From the NCBI GenBank assembly GCA_033557835.1, contig JAWQRO010000185.1:1-50011 (forward strand): DNA of 50,011 nt. The letters are read 5' to 3'. Under the pieces are notes generated by a model, which searched no databases, was not told the origin of the DNA, and worked only from the letters and a program-made list of their open reading frames with translations. Positions 41,301-50,011 of this stretch are shown here, one piece after another. A program made the translations under genes and the position numbers. How positions within the stretch are numbered: position 1 is the first letter of the stretch; each line of letters begins with the position of its first letter. Source of the stretch: Helochares maculicollis (lineage: Eukaryota; Arthropoda; Insecta; Coleoptera; Hydrophilidae).

Positions 41301-43789
41301 TAATGGTCATAAATAGATATTTCCGTGAAATACTATATATAAAAATTATCATTAATTTGTTACATATTTTATCTTCATCTCTAACATGATTAAATTTAGC
41401 AATTTCAGTTTAGTAAAAATATGAGTATTTATAATATGCATATTTGCGGTAACAATGCTTATTTTACATTTTCATCGTGTTTACTTTAATTTAATTAAAT
41501 CTACTGAACCGTACGCTACATATTTTTATTTCGAACTAATTACTAAAAGGAAAATGTGACAAGTGAATTAATATTATAAAACATGAACTCTTTATTTTCG
41601 CTAAAATGTACCTACATATGAAGGTTAGGCGATTAATCAAATACATTTAAATAACTACACTATTTAAAGAATATTGAATTGAGATTCTACAAGACTTACT
41701 AGAATTAGGATTAAACAACCAGAGTAAAATATGAACAGCAAAATCTTTGAAAAGTTTCAAAAATACTTCAAACTTTAATATAATTATAATAATAAATGCT
41801 TTTAATATAGCTTTTACCTATACTTCACTAGTTGTGTTCGAGATATAAATGAATAATCTTTCTTGCGGCAATTAGATGTTCAAATAGAATTAGCCTGCGC
41901 TTCACAAAGCATATATTATTCACAATCTCTTATTATTTATTCTTTATTCTTGTGATAACTCCGCTGTGTCGCATATCAATATGAAATAGGAAAGTAAATT
42001 GCTAAGCTAATTAGAAAAGTCTCTTTTTAATATCAGATGACATTGACGAAGCATTTCTTTTCTGTGATTTTGCTCAGGTTTTTAAATTCTTGAGTCGCGG
42101 ATGGGCTACCCTAATAAAAGTTTAATTTCCACTTTATTGGCCTAAAATTAGAGTTCATAAAATTTATACTGGGAGGATGGAAAGCCTTTTCCTTCAAAAG
42201 TTTCTATTGAATATAAATATTAAATGTTTGTACTTCAAAAGAAAACATTTGTTAGGGCTCAACAAATGAAAAACTTTTTTGAAAAGTAATCAAATTACGT
42301 GATGAGTGCTAAGACTAAGCAATTGAAAAACCGAGTCAGTATCACCCTGGTTTTCAATAAGCATTTATTTATTAAGTAATTTTGTTAAGTCATCTTAAAA
42401 ACATACTATTTTGTCTGTCTGCAACATTTCTTGCTGCCTATACGTCAGTGAAATTTGCAAACAAAATAAATGTTTTCTTTTGGCTAATTGTTCTTACTAA
42501 AAATTTTTCTCTTCAAATATTTTCAATATTCCTACTGTGAAATTTAAAACAGATTGGGAATGGATAATATTTAACCGCAAAACTTGAATTTCATGTCGTG
42601 TGGCCACAATAGTTCAACTTGTGCATTGTGGATATTAAGTAATAGCTTCTTTATCCATTTATAATACAATACACAAACGCACACATACAAAAATTTATCA
42701 TTCAGCCTCGACAAAGCCCTTTGTCTTTGCTCCGGGTATTAGTGGTTTACCTCTATCACCCGGTCAGTTAGTTTATAAGACCTTCAGGGATTTTGACGAC
42801 CACGATATTTGCAACTGAAGCATTAATAAATCATACCCCGCTACATATTTACATGTACCTGTTAATTAGTTAACACAGTTGTTCTGAATATTAGATCAGA
42901 ATCAAATAGGCAAAATTAAATTAGGGTGCACCAGCTTTTTGTTAGCTAGGTGAAATTTAAGGTGGACCAACATAATAATCTGTGCCGCAATTTCCTAAAT
43001 ATGTTTTTGCCTACAAACAAAACTATCATTGTTCTTGTTATGAAATTGAACACGACATTGTTTTCGTCCCAGGTTGCATACGACGATGCGACGCCATCGA
43101 CAGATGGGTCACGATCGTTTTATTAACGGTGAAAAGATGAGCCGAAACTTCCTTTTAAGAGGCCGCTCTTTTATCCAAAATTACGTGGCGCCAAAATTGA
43201 TAGTTCCAACTAATTACATTGCGATAGTTAAATCGCCGTTCAATATCTCCGAAAATGTAGATGCACCGTTCCAAATTACCATATGGTCTGATCTGTACCT
43301 TGCCTCACGGCAACTACTAAGTAGCTTGTAGCATTCTAAATTTAACCATAGAAGCATATCACCTCAATCTATTCACGTGCGTCTAGTTTAGGAATTCGAG
43401 ATGACATGCATCCTATGTATAGATTGAAAGAAAAAGATGTCTTATTTTGAAGTGTTATGATAAATAACCCATCTACATACAAGGCATTAGTAATAATAAA
43501 TCTCAAATTAAATTAGCGCGTTTATTTGGAATCGATCGCAGCACAAGGTGTCCCCTAATTATAACCGCCTTAATGTAGGGTGAAAACTGATGGAAATTGC
43601 ACGTTTTGATAAACAAAACAAATACTTTATTAAATTTAAATAGGTTTTACCGTACCCTGTTTATTGAGCTGTCGTCTCGTCCGAAAAGCGCTCGAAGAAA
43701 CGAATTTAACGAAATTCTATACTTACTTAAGTGGGTTTTCTTGTTTCTTGTATCCTTGTGTCCCTCAACGAGAGAAATGTGCGCTATAT
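26202..43789 (-). CDS. Long secreted Sushi-EGF-HYR matrix-type protein with an acidic tyrosine-rich region (5' incomplete, 11 exons, 1926 residues)
   Basis: Exons, 5' to 3': 43727-43789, 39686-40033, 38700-38873, 37649-38647, 34421-34730, 32801-33939, 30969-32741, 29131-29343, 26784-27284, 26431-26528, 26202-26363. All join in one frame through GT..AG introns. Residue numbers count from the first codon seen. Domains: Sushi (about 55-132), EGF (about 158-194), acidic Asp/Glu/Tyr region (196 to about 510), about 25 EGF modules (to about 1540), Sushi (to 1602), Sushi (1603-1673), two HYR modules (1674-1841) and a Cys-containing C-terminal tail. Many EGFs start D-I-D/N-E-C (calcium-binding type); a central block uses NGGCSHxC. 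It is probably a secreted extracellular-matrix, adhesion or guidance protein. Drosophila frac is a possible relative, unverified. The signal-peptide exon is not in evidence and likely lies right of the window. It faces its shorter paralogue tail to tail. Confidence 0.87.
26431..26528 (-). CDS. Penultimate exon
   Basis: 98 bases between TTTTTTAG and the donor GAT|GTAAGT, phase 1 to phase 0. It encodes 33 residues including RAALVCPHGVQY, with one cysteine that may pair with the cysteine of the next exon. The frame agrees with both neighbours. The 67-base intron after it is short, typical of insects. Confidence 0.75.
26784..27284 (-). CDS. Exon with two HYR modules
   Basis: 501 bases, phase 1 to 1. 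HYR 1: FIRCPGGG to HLTISIKDEE, with PQTNVDW and PSWGMDLTKRLPVG. HYR 2: HDCPDNLEV, YWREPHFTDNVG and SDEAGNRAYCNFAINIK, the last a classic HYR ending. The HYR fold is immunoglobulin-like and occurs in adhesion proteins. The acceptor CATTGTAG has its pyrimidine tract displaced about 30 bases upstream. Reading through the donor would add only GKR and a stop. Confidence 0.92.
27285..29130. repeat. Intron containing a diverged duplication
   Basis: Two segments, about 27870-28105 and 28560-28865, share a colinear series of words: AATCCAAC, CATTTCA, GCAAT.ATTTATGA, TTCTCAAAAG, ACTCCATAATT.ATCAGTTT and AAATCC/AAATTTATAAAATAA. They are offset by roughly 700-750 bases in direct orientation. No coding sequence was recognised. 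The duplication may be local or two copies of an unknown dispersed repeat. Confidence 0.55.
29131..29343 (-). CDS. Exon with second C-terminal Sushi module
   Basis: 213 bases, phase 1 to 1, after the acceptor TTCTTTTTCAG. One Sushi module: ACPQLGHVENG, CVSGHIFTGEQCTMHCKKGF, YFTCSEEAEW, then C near the end. The plus-strand paralogue lacks an equivalent and passes directly from its only Sushi to HYR. Confidence 0.9.
29344..30968. other. Intron of the long EGF gene
   Basis: AT-rich, about 1.6 kb, nothing recognised. Confidence 0.5.
30969..32741 (-). CDS. Giant exon: 13 EGF modules and a Sushi
   Basis: 1773 bases, phase 1 to 1, residues 1012-1602. Eleven modules of the NPC/DPC...NGGCSHxC type are followed by two calcium-binding types (INECAENRGGCSHGC, LNECLLNNGGCDHYC) and a four-cysteine Sushi (CAALKAPLHGFINC, GTSCRIWC, RTCNSSGNW, YC). 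Thirteen EGFs in one exon without introns is unusual for modules that are often encoded one per exon, and suggests tandem growth inside the exon or loss of introns. Confidence 0.95.
32742..32800 (-). other. 59-base intron
   Basis: The donor G|GTAAGTTC and acceptor TTAAAG|GT give a minimal insect intron splitting an EGF at HQNG|KDC. Splicing is needed because the upstream frame stops inside it. An earlier CAG would lead to a stop. Confidence 0.8.
32801..33939 (-). CDS. Exon with nine EGF modules
   Basis: 1139 bases, phase 2 to 1, residues 632-1011. It begins within an EGF (YKLAEDGFTC). Five calcium-binding EGFs (INEC, IDEC, IDEC, LDEC, INEC) precede four NGGCSH-type EGFs, the last finished in the next exon. 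Confidence 0.95.
33940..34420. other. Intron of the long EGF gene
   Basis: 481 AT-rich bases. It splits an EGF module in phase 2, unlike the other introns. Nothing else was recognised. Confidence 0.6.
34421..34730 (-). CDS. Exon with EGF modules
   Basis: 310 bases, phase 1 to 2, residues 529-632. Two calcium-binding EGFs (DIDECEEEE, INECLQNLC) are followed by the front of a third, atypical one (IECAHSSVLVDGQQRCTCQEG), completed in the next exon. The acceptor is TTAATTCTAG and the donor GG|GTAAGA. Confidence 0.9.
34731..35329. other. Intron segment, with a small cysteine-bearing ORF
   Basis: Minus-strand ORFs at 34961-35161 and about 34875-34990 are mildly suggestive. The second encodes FGLCNGQPTTCRVACHEP and a further Cys. 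No splice signals were found to tie them to the gene. Confidence 0.35.
35330..35845 (+). mobile_element. Second mariner-family relic
   Basis: Plus-strand fragments with stops and frameshifts: KLFSQWAPSF near 35335, DLELFRHERNDLLCQYVTM near 35395-35455, EWTPAAESR near 35498-35525, IFFIGYL near 35600, and a mariner-like 3' end near 35790-35835. The order fits a mariner transposase from before the first catalytic Asp to past the second. It is not the same sequence type as the copy at 3130. It lies antisense within an intron of the long EGF gene. Confidence 0.65.
35846..37648. other. Intron segment of the long EGF gene
   Basis: AT-rich, nothing recognised. Confidence 0.5.
37649..38647 (-). CDS. 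Acidic tyrosine-rich exon
   Basis: 999 bases, phase 1 to 1, residues 196-528. It is dominated by Asp, Glu and Asn with three tyrosine-rich clusters: an ENYDD repeat near the start, EVDEYDEDDYENEYDEDEYE, and DDYDDDYYDED near the end. Low complexity, no cysteine until the last 15 residues (CSDGFTLDEYGEC), which supply the closing half of an EGF. Tyrosines amid acids are typical tyrosylprotein sulfation sites, and the exon could bind calcium or basic proteins. The start was set at the acceptor CTTTATTTAG; an upstream ATG of the same frame lies in the intron. Confidence 0.88.
38700..38873 (-). CDS. Exon with one EGF module
   Basis: 174 bases, phase 1 to 1, residues 138-195. The acceptor is TTTTTTGCAG and the donor GAGC|GTAAGT. 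A Thr/Asp/Ala linker is followed by one EGF (CPEDFAKKCHHSC, CTCQEGYTL, C). It is separated from the acidic exon by a 52-base intron. Confidence 0.9.
38874..39685. other. Intron of the long EGF gene
   Basis: 812 bases without recognised features. It begins relatively GC-rich and becomes AT-rich. Confidence 0.55.
39686..40033 (-). CDS. Exon with the N-terminal Sushi module
   Basis: 348 bases, phase 1 to 1, residues 22-137. A basic stretch with KRSIRKDK (a possible proprotein cleavage context) and an acidic stretch precede a Sushi module: SCMAQGLIKAP, ENGEVV, VYECHEGYRL, LYCSKKRWIGETPIC. The acceptor is TTTTATTTTAG and the donor G|GTAATT. Confidence 0.88.
40034..43726. other. Intron of the long EGF gene
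   Basis: About 3.7 kb, AT-rich. The plus-strand ORF at 43074-43331 lies in a slightly GC-richer patch but matches no family and has no splice context. Nothing else was recognised. Confidence 0.45.
43727..43789 (-). CDS. Predicted 63-base exon of the long EGF gene
   Basis: A good acceptor (TTATATCATTTCAG) and strong donor (A|GTAAGTAT) enclose 21 codons, phase 1 to 1, open in the gene frame: IAHISLVEGHKDTRNKKTHL. The joint with the next exon restores an Asn codon. It has no domain. Support comes from the splice sites, phase and frame, so it remains a prediction. Confidence 0.5.
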
Positions 43790-46700
43790 CTGAAATGATA
43801 TAAAGTTAATTAGAATTTGGCATTTGTTTTTATTCAATTTTCTGATTAATTCACTTCACTTCCTCGTGCTTTCAACAAGGGTTGACTGAGTGACAATTAT
43901 AAAATGAAAAACTACTCCTTGAATCAACAAAACGCACACACAGACAGTATTTGTGCGCAATTAACTTAATTAAGTAAATATTGTTCGGATGTTTGTTAAA
44001 TTGCTCGAATGGAAAGTTCACGATTACTTGCTTGATAAATACTGGAGCTGACAGACGTCTTTTCGTCTGCAGCTTATCAACCGACCCATTAAATAACGGT
44101 GCAGAAACTAAAGCAACATGAAATTTCCCATAAAAACGGCTTACTACGTTTTGCAGATTGCTAGTAGCAGTTTAAATCCGAGTTTCATGTCAAGGCGGTT
44201 TTTTCATTTTCCAACAAAACAAAGAAGACTTTAAAAGACGTGATAGATATGTGCCCTATTACATATTTCTTTGGCTTTGTTTCTGAGTATTAACTGTATG
44301 AGTATTGGCAAACCACTTAGAGCTTTCCACAAACGGAACAAACGAAAATCCAAAGATGTAAGCCTTAGAAATTTGTAAGGAAGAGGGAAAACGTTGAGGA
44401 TTTGCCCTATTGTTTTCGTAATGGGTATTTTCATGTCTTCAAGCTTCCCTTTCCTCGCCCCGAATAATCCACGCTCCCCCACGTGTGCAATATTATAATA
44501 ACGCATTTGCAATGATTTATGCGATTTTTAGCGCAAGCAGGAGTAATTTATCTTTCTTTAATAAGGTGGGAATTGGAGCAGTAGTAAAAGAAGAGGTGAG
44601 GATTTGAAGATGTCGCCGTTATTCCAGATAAACCAATTACCGCTGAGGCCAGAAAATAATGGTGGATTCCCTACAACCCTTCACCTTGTTTAATCAATTG
44701 ATACATCCATGTTAGTGCTGTGATGGAATTAAATTTCCCAATTTTGCGGTTGCACAATGGCATCTGCTCGACTTAATTAGTTAAGTTTCCAACTACTTCA
44801 AGCTGTCTCGGATGCGGAGATGGCCGCAATAACTATATAATTATTTGTAGACACTGGAAGCGGCATCTGCAATGCATTTTAACAAATACCATTTACTTAG
44901 GAGCGAAATGATGAATACAAGTTTGCCTAAACTTTGTCATTAGCCTCTTTGTGGCGCATTTGGCATTAATTTCATCCCCTTATCCAACTAACCTGAGAAT
45001 ACCCGATCTACCAGTGCTCAAAGCATTGAGTGTAAATGTACTTACTCGATGCTCAAACAGAGCTCGCACACACAAACTCGTAAATTATGAAAATGTAATC
45101 GCTTACATATTTTATCAGGCGACAAGAAAACACCTCAAATACAGGAAATATGCTTATGACCATATTTCCTGCATTTTTGACATCTGCTCCGTCTCTTCAA
45201 TAAATTCCTCCCTGGTGCATTCTGTTACGTAAGTTTTGTTTGACCCGTTGCAATTTCAAAGATGAAATCTGAGGAGCGATGAGTTCCTCACGGTAAGAAA
45301 CGTCGAGATGTAACTCAGTGCATAGAAAAAATCAACAGCTTACATTTTAATCGTTGTAAAGGTTTTTGGTAATATGGAATATGCTATATATATTCATGTG
45401 AAACGATCATTAAATGTACTCCTATGTAAATTTCAAGAGTCCATTGGAACAAACAAACGAAATGTATCCCAATAATTAAAGACTGTATGTATAAATTTTG
45501 CTGCTGGTTTATTAAGCTTCATTACGCTTCTAACAATAACTTTTGATTTGTTGATTTTTCCCTTTAAACGTTATTTGTAAATTCCACAAATATAGTACGG
45601 TAAACTCAAATACTATTTTGGGAGCTAGCGTTTGCTATAATCGTAAATAATATAGGGCTGTTATGTTCGTTCGTACATTTTTGTACGGATTTGAGCTACG
45701 ACGGAAAACGCATAATATTTGCGGCACATTTTGTAAAAATATTGATTCCAAATACATATTGCAATGTTTGTTCAATTGGACAGTTTGTTATAATTTGTAA
45801 AAATAAAAAGCCTGGAATTATAGTCGGTTTTGATTATTATAGCGAGTTGCAAATGAATAAAAAATCTAAATTAGCTTCTGTCCTTAAATTTTAACAAATT
45901 ATAAAGCTTTACAACGAAGAAAAAAATAAAATATAAAATGCAATAGCGTTTTATTGCGACGATAAAAATCATACCAATTCAACGTATTTTTAGGCTTTCA
46001 ATTCAGCATATTCGTTTCGGCTGCTACTTTATATAATTTGTATGATAGCAGAATCCATAGTTTAAATTATTTATCTATATAAATTAAGCCTATCATTTTG
46101 TATAATTAGTATATTTTTTACTTATTTATCAACTTATACAATATACAATTGGTGTATATGTTATGTGTAACGAAATTAATTTTTTCGAGAAATGAAACTT
46201 CTTTGCTGCGTGTCGATGTTACAAATTTATACAGCAACTCTTATAAATGATATGTTTGTATATAGATGATGAATGAAAATATACTGGTTTGAAAAATGTT
46301 GAGGCTATGTAAATAAGATTCTTCGTCTTTTTAATGGATGCCATAATCTATTTAAAATGAAATAAAGGTATATGCATGTAATTTATAAAAGTATTTTGTT
46401 TAAATCACTTACATACAAAGTCACAGCGCAGAAACATTTAAATATTTCAGGAGTCTTAAGCATTAAGTAATGAGTAATAAATTTTCGCATGTGTCCGGTA
46501 AAAGGAAGATAAGTTTCATTAAACTGTAGAGTCAAAACTCACGTCGCATGGGCACAAAGTATTTAAAACTTTGAACTAGTTCATAAACTAGTCGACTACT
46601 CAGTTGCAACGAAGCTATTACCTCATGACTACAGAACGATAGAAGATGCCCTAGAGTAAAAATGGACTTTATTTAATTTACTATTTAAATAATGACGCCG

Positions 46701-49700
46701 AAGCACAGAGAAGAATCGTTTATATTATCGTATCTTGGAATACATATACACTGAATTGGAAATTTCATAGTTGAAATTAATGGAAATTTTCACTACTTAA
46801 TTTGCTGGATGGTTTAATTAGCATCAAAGTGTTCGATATGTTAATTTTGAGGTTATTTAATTACGCTCATCTTCCTTTAATTAACTCCTAATGAAATGTC
46901 ATTTCAGGCAAATACTGACATCTTTACTATAAAGCATCATATTTTAAAGTTCGTTATTAAAGCAACAATTCCGTCTTATATTATTTAACACAACACTTAT
47001 TCTACCGACGTTCAATTAAACTCTGCGAAATGTTTTCAAATATTTTTGATTTTGCTGTCCAAATGTATGCAATAATTTTTAACGTTATTTTATGCCAAAA
47101 TGTTTCAATAGTGTCTTACTATAGATATGAAAATCAATGTATTCCAATCAATTATAAGTAATATGTTACTAACAAAAATAATCTTAAAATTGTTTAGCCC
47201 GGGAAAATACATTTGGTTCTCAAGATAAGAAAACACATTACTTAAACGTACTCATTGAATCGCTGGTTTTTCGTGCAAAACAAATAAAAAAATGACAAGA
47301 ATCGTGATTGGAACGGAGAACCGCAGCCGCACACAAAGAGACGAACATTTATATCAGCAAAAGGCCAATAAAATTCTTATATCTCGACAAAAGTTTGTTG
47401 CACCGCGCACCACGTAGTAAATGTTCGTATAAATCACATTCAGGTGATTCATCTGAATAGCAACATTATATAACGAAATAGTGGGCACATACACGCGGTT
47501 ATTAACACCAAAATGCCTATCAAAATAAGGACGCTTCCAGTGGTCCAACCGAAAACTGCTTGTCTCTTTTTTAGTTAATATAGGTGGACAAAACTGCCAC
47601 CTACGCTTTGATTGTTATTTCTTGATGTATTGGCAGCAGTTTATATGAAAGCCGCGCAGTGGAGCACCGGATGGTCATTTAACTTTAATAGAAAAGTCGG
47701 TAATGTATCAAACTTCCGTGGTTTATTGCAGGGCCTTTTCTTAGCTACAAGTCATTTCATTTGGATTTACGAAACAATATTATAAAAAAGTAAAAAACCA
47801 ACATAATAATACAATAGAAAAGCACTTATACACAACACTTAAAGTTATATACAATAAAAATGTTAATAAAATGCAAATATGGGAATGTGTGGACTATAAA
47901 TATAAAAAAAGTAAATCTGTTAGCGTTCAATATTTTATCTTTCGGCATTGGGACAAATGTATTGAGGAGAAATACGTGAAATATACCCGAAATATCCGCA
48001 TGGTAATGGGGATTAGATCGTATGAACAATATATTTGGTGACAGATGTTCCATAAAATTGTGCGACACTCCCGTAGGGAAAGAAAACGTGAATGGAACTA
48101 ATGAAATTTCACAAAAAAACTGGAAAACTGTGGGTGTTAAGGATATCATTTGTACCTATAATAATTCTTTATGTGGGTGTCCTTGCTCCATGTAAACAAG
48201 ATTTTTTTAAAGGAAGTTTACATATTTATGGGATATTAGACGGAGGTTGCGCCACACAACTACAAAAATTCTTGAATTAAGTCTCATTGTTAAAAATCGG
48301 ATATTGTTAAAAATTCAGACATCATTGTTAACTTATTGGACATTAGTTATAAGACAATAACTATATTACACTTGGCCATTTGAAAAATATATGTACTGCA
48401 TTTATGTAAATGTAAGAGTTTCCTAACAAATAAAAACAGTCTAGATATTTTATGCGGTTGACGTGGAAAGAGAAATGGGAAAGTTTACAGTAAATTGACT
48501 ACAGTACATATAATTTCGAATTTGGCAGGTAGCTGTTCTCCAGAAGAATGTACACAGCCTCGATATATCATTTTGCTTGCCGAATTTGTTCCAGGCGATA
48601 AATGTTTTTTGTTAAGTTAACAGTACTTTTTGTGTTAGTGATCCATAACATTTCCCCGCCATCGTTGTTATTCTCGTATTACTATATGAATTATATGCGA
48701 ACGTGAAAAAATGGACTTCCAAATTTTGACAAGCCTTCAAGTTTTGAAGGCCCTCCAAATCCATTTTGATCGTCTGTGTGTTTGCATGTAAACAAAATAG
48801 CTTTCGGACCAGTAAAGTTACAGTAATAAAATTTGGCTGCGGCTATTAGAACTACGTTCGTACCAATTTTTAAGGCCTCCAGGTTCATAGGAAATACCTG
48901 TTTATCTACACAGTTTTGAATTTTTTAAAGCACAATAATCGTTTAAATACAGCTATCAAGCTATAAATTTGCATACATCTTATCGCTATTAAAATTTAAA
49001 CTATTCAAAATTATAACTTTATTAGTGCACCGGCAATGCTATATTTTAAATGTTTCATATTAAGTTCAAAAGTTGTTAAGTGATGATTCTCGTTTTCATT
49101 GCATTTTACAATTATATTTTTAGACAATTGCATTTCTTAAAACGTCTTTCCTCAAATAGGAGAAGTTTGTTTGGTCCTTAATAGAATTTTTTCGCGAGAG
49201 TAATTTAATACTTGATATAGTTATACCCGAGTTCGTCGCAAATCACAAAACTTCAGTCGTAGCTCATTATCTATAGTTTTATTTACACTTGCTCAATACA
49301 GTAGGAAACTCAGAGTATATCAGGATCCCATTAAGCTTCGATTACTCAAAATTTGCTTGATTACCTCATGCAAAAAAGCTGATAACTGGTATGCTGCAGT
49401 CGTTTCATGATTTATTTAGTTTGAAATCATATTTCTACGCGTGTTCATTCTTTAAAACACCTTCATTCCGAGCAGGAGAGATCAGAGATCAGCGAAGCTT
49501 ATGCGGTTTCAGATTTATCTTTATGATCACCAAGTTCTTTAAGGGCACTGAACTTTGTCAAAACTTATACCTATCTTTAAAAATGAGATGTCACTTTACT
49601 ATCGATTTATTCCACTGTTCTCGAATGTTTTATGTTTTGCTTTTTGACTAGTACTTATTTGAAGTACTTAAAGGTATACTTTTAAATAATAATTTATGTA

Positions 49701-50011
49701 ATGTGTCTTGTATTTCAAAGAACAAAAAATATATATTGAAGTAGTTTCTCATATTAAAGACGTATGCAAGTCCCATTTTCGATTTAAATACAAGGTTTGT
49801 AAATTAATTAATGAGATTCTGGAGTGTTCGATCTTGCAACATTGGGGACGCGGCACATGGAAGAGGCGCATGGTAAACAACTGATACACGGTAGAGTACA
49901 AGTACAAGTTTAAACAAACTAGAGTAATTGAGTTCTCTGTAGCAAAGTTTTTTGTGAGACGTATTTTCAGTACTTTCTAAAACTGGGTAGCATCAATTTC
50001 GAACAAAGTTG
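43790..50011. other. Right end: no convincing gene
   Basis: AT-rich sequence with short ORFs only. It should be the first intron, or the 5' region, of the long EGF gene. I searched the minus strand for a phase-1 signal-peptide exon with a donor and found none that fits. A hairpin (CCTTCAA/TTGAAGG) lies near 48734-48750. Confidence 0.45.

Noticed and set aside
43074..43331. 85-codon plus-strand ORF
   Set aside because: There is no recognisable family, signal or splice context, and it lies in a large intron of the opposite-strand gene.
44145..44188. Minus-strand mini-ORF MKLGFKLLLAICKT followed by a GTAAGC donor, resembling a signal-peptide exon for the long EGF gene
   Set aside because: It ends in phase 2 (TA), and joining to the exon at 43789 or the exon at 40033 creates an immediate stop codon. 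The fit would require an unseen intermediate exon.
48691..48888. 65-codon minus-strand ORF with FTCKHTDDQNGFGG
   Set aside because: Not recognised. Part of its sequence is a hairpin (CCTTCAA/TTGAAGG), and no splice or start context supports a gene.

Overview
This is animal nuclear DNA, almost certainly from an insect. It is strongly AT-rich, has introns from 59 bases to several kilobases with GT..AG ends, uses AATAAA poly(A) signals, and is littered with dead mariner, IS630-like, piggyBac and RTE-type elements. The order cannot be fixed from the sequence alone. No operon, CRISPR array or tRNA was seen.

Left part (1-10 kb): two housekeeping genes on the minus strand, each with an uninterrupted coding region. 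One is a YJU2B/CCDC130-type splicing factor (2044-2985). The other is the mitochondrial complex I subunit NDUFS7 (6400-7035), intronless and carrying several unusual substitutions. Between them lie a nearly full-length dead mariner with terminal repeats and TA target duplication (3130-4303) and, touching it, an IS630-like transposase relic. A 76-codon ORF at 9795 may be a small gene.

Middle and right part (10-44 kb): two large secreted-protein genes that meet tail to tail with about 750 bases between their stop codons. The plus-strand gene (10470-25451) reconstructs completely: five exons, 747 residues, with signal peptide, very basic exon, EGF modules, Sushi and HYR. The minus-strand gene (26202 to beyond 43789) reconstructs as eleven exons and 1926 residues lacking only its first exon(s): Sushi, EGF, a long acidic tyrosine-rich exon, about 25 EGF modules, two Sushi, two HYR and a short C-terminal tail. 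Their ends are homologous, so they look like an inverted duplicate pair of matrix or guidance-type proteins that diverged in length and in charge: one gained a lysine/arginine-rich region, the other an aspartate/glutamate/tyrosine-rich region. This opposite-charge paralogue pair is the most interesting thing in the window.

The introns of these genes hold an RTE-like retrotransposon relic split by a solo LTR with perfect 5-base target duplication, a second IS630-like relic, a piggyBac relic, a second mariner relic and a diverged intronic duplication. From about 43.8 kb to the end I see no convincing gene; the missing first exon of the large minus-strand gene probably lies beyond the window.
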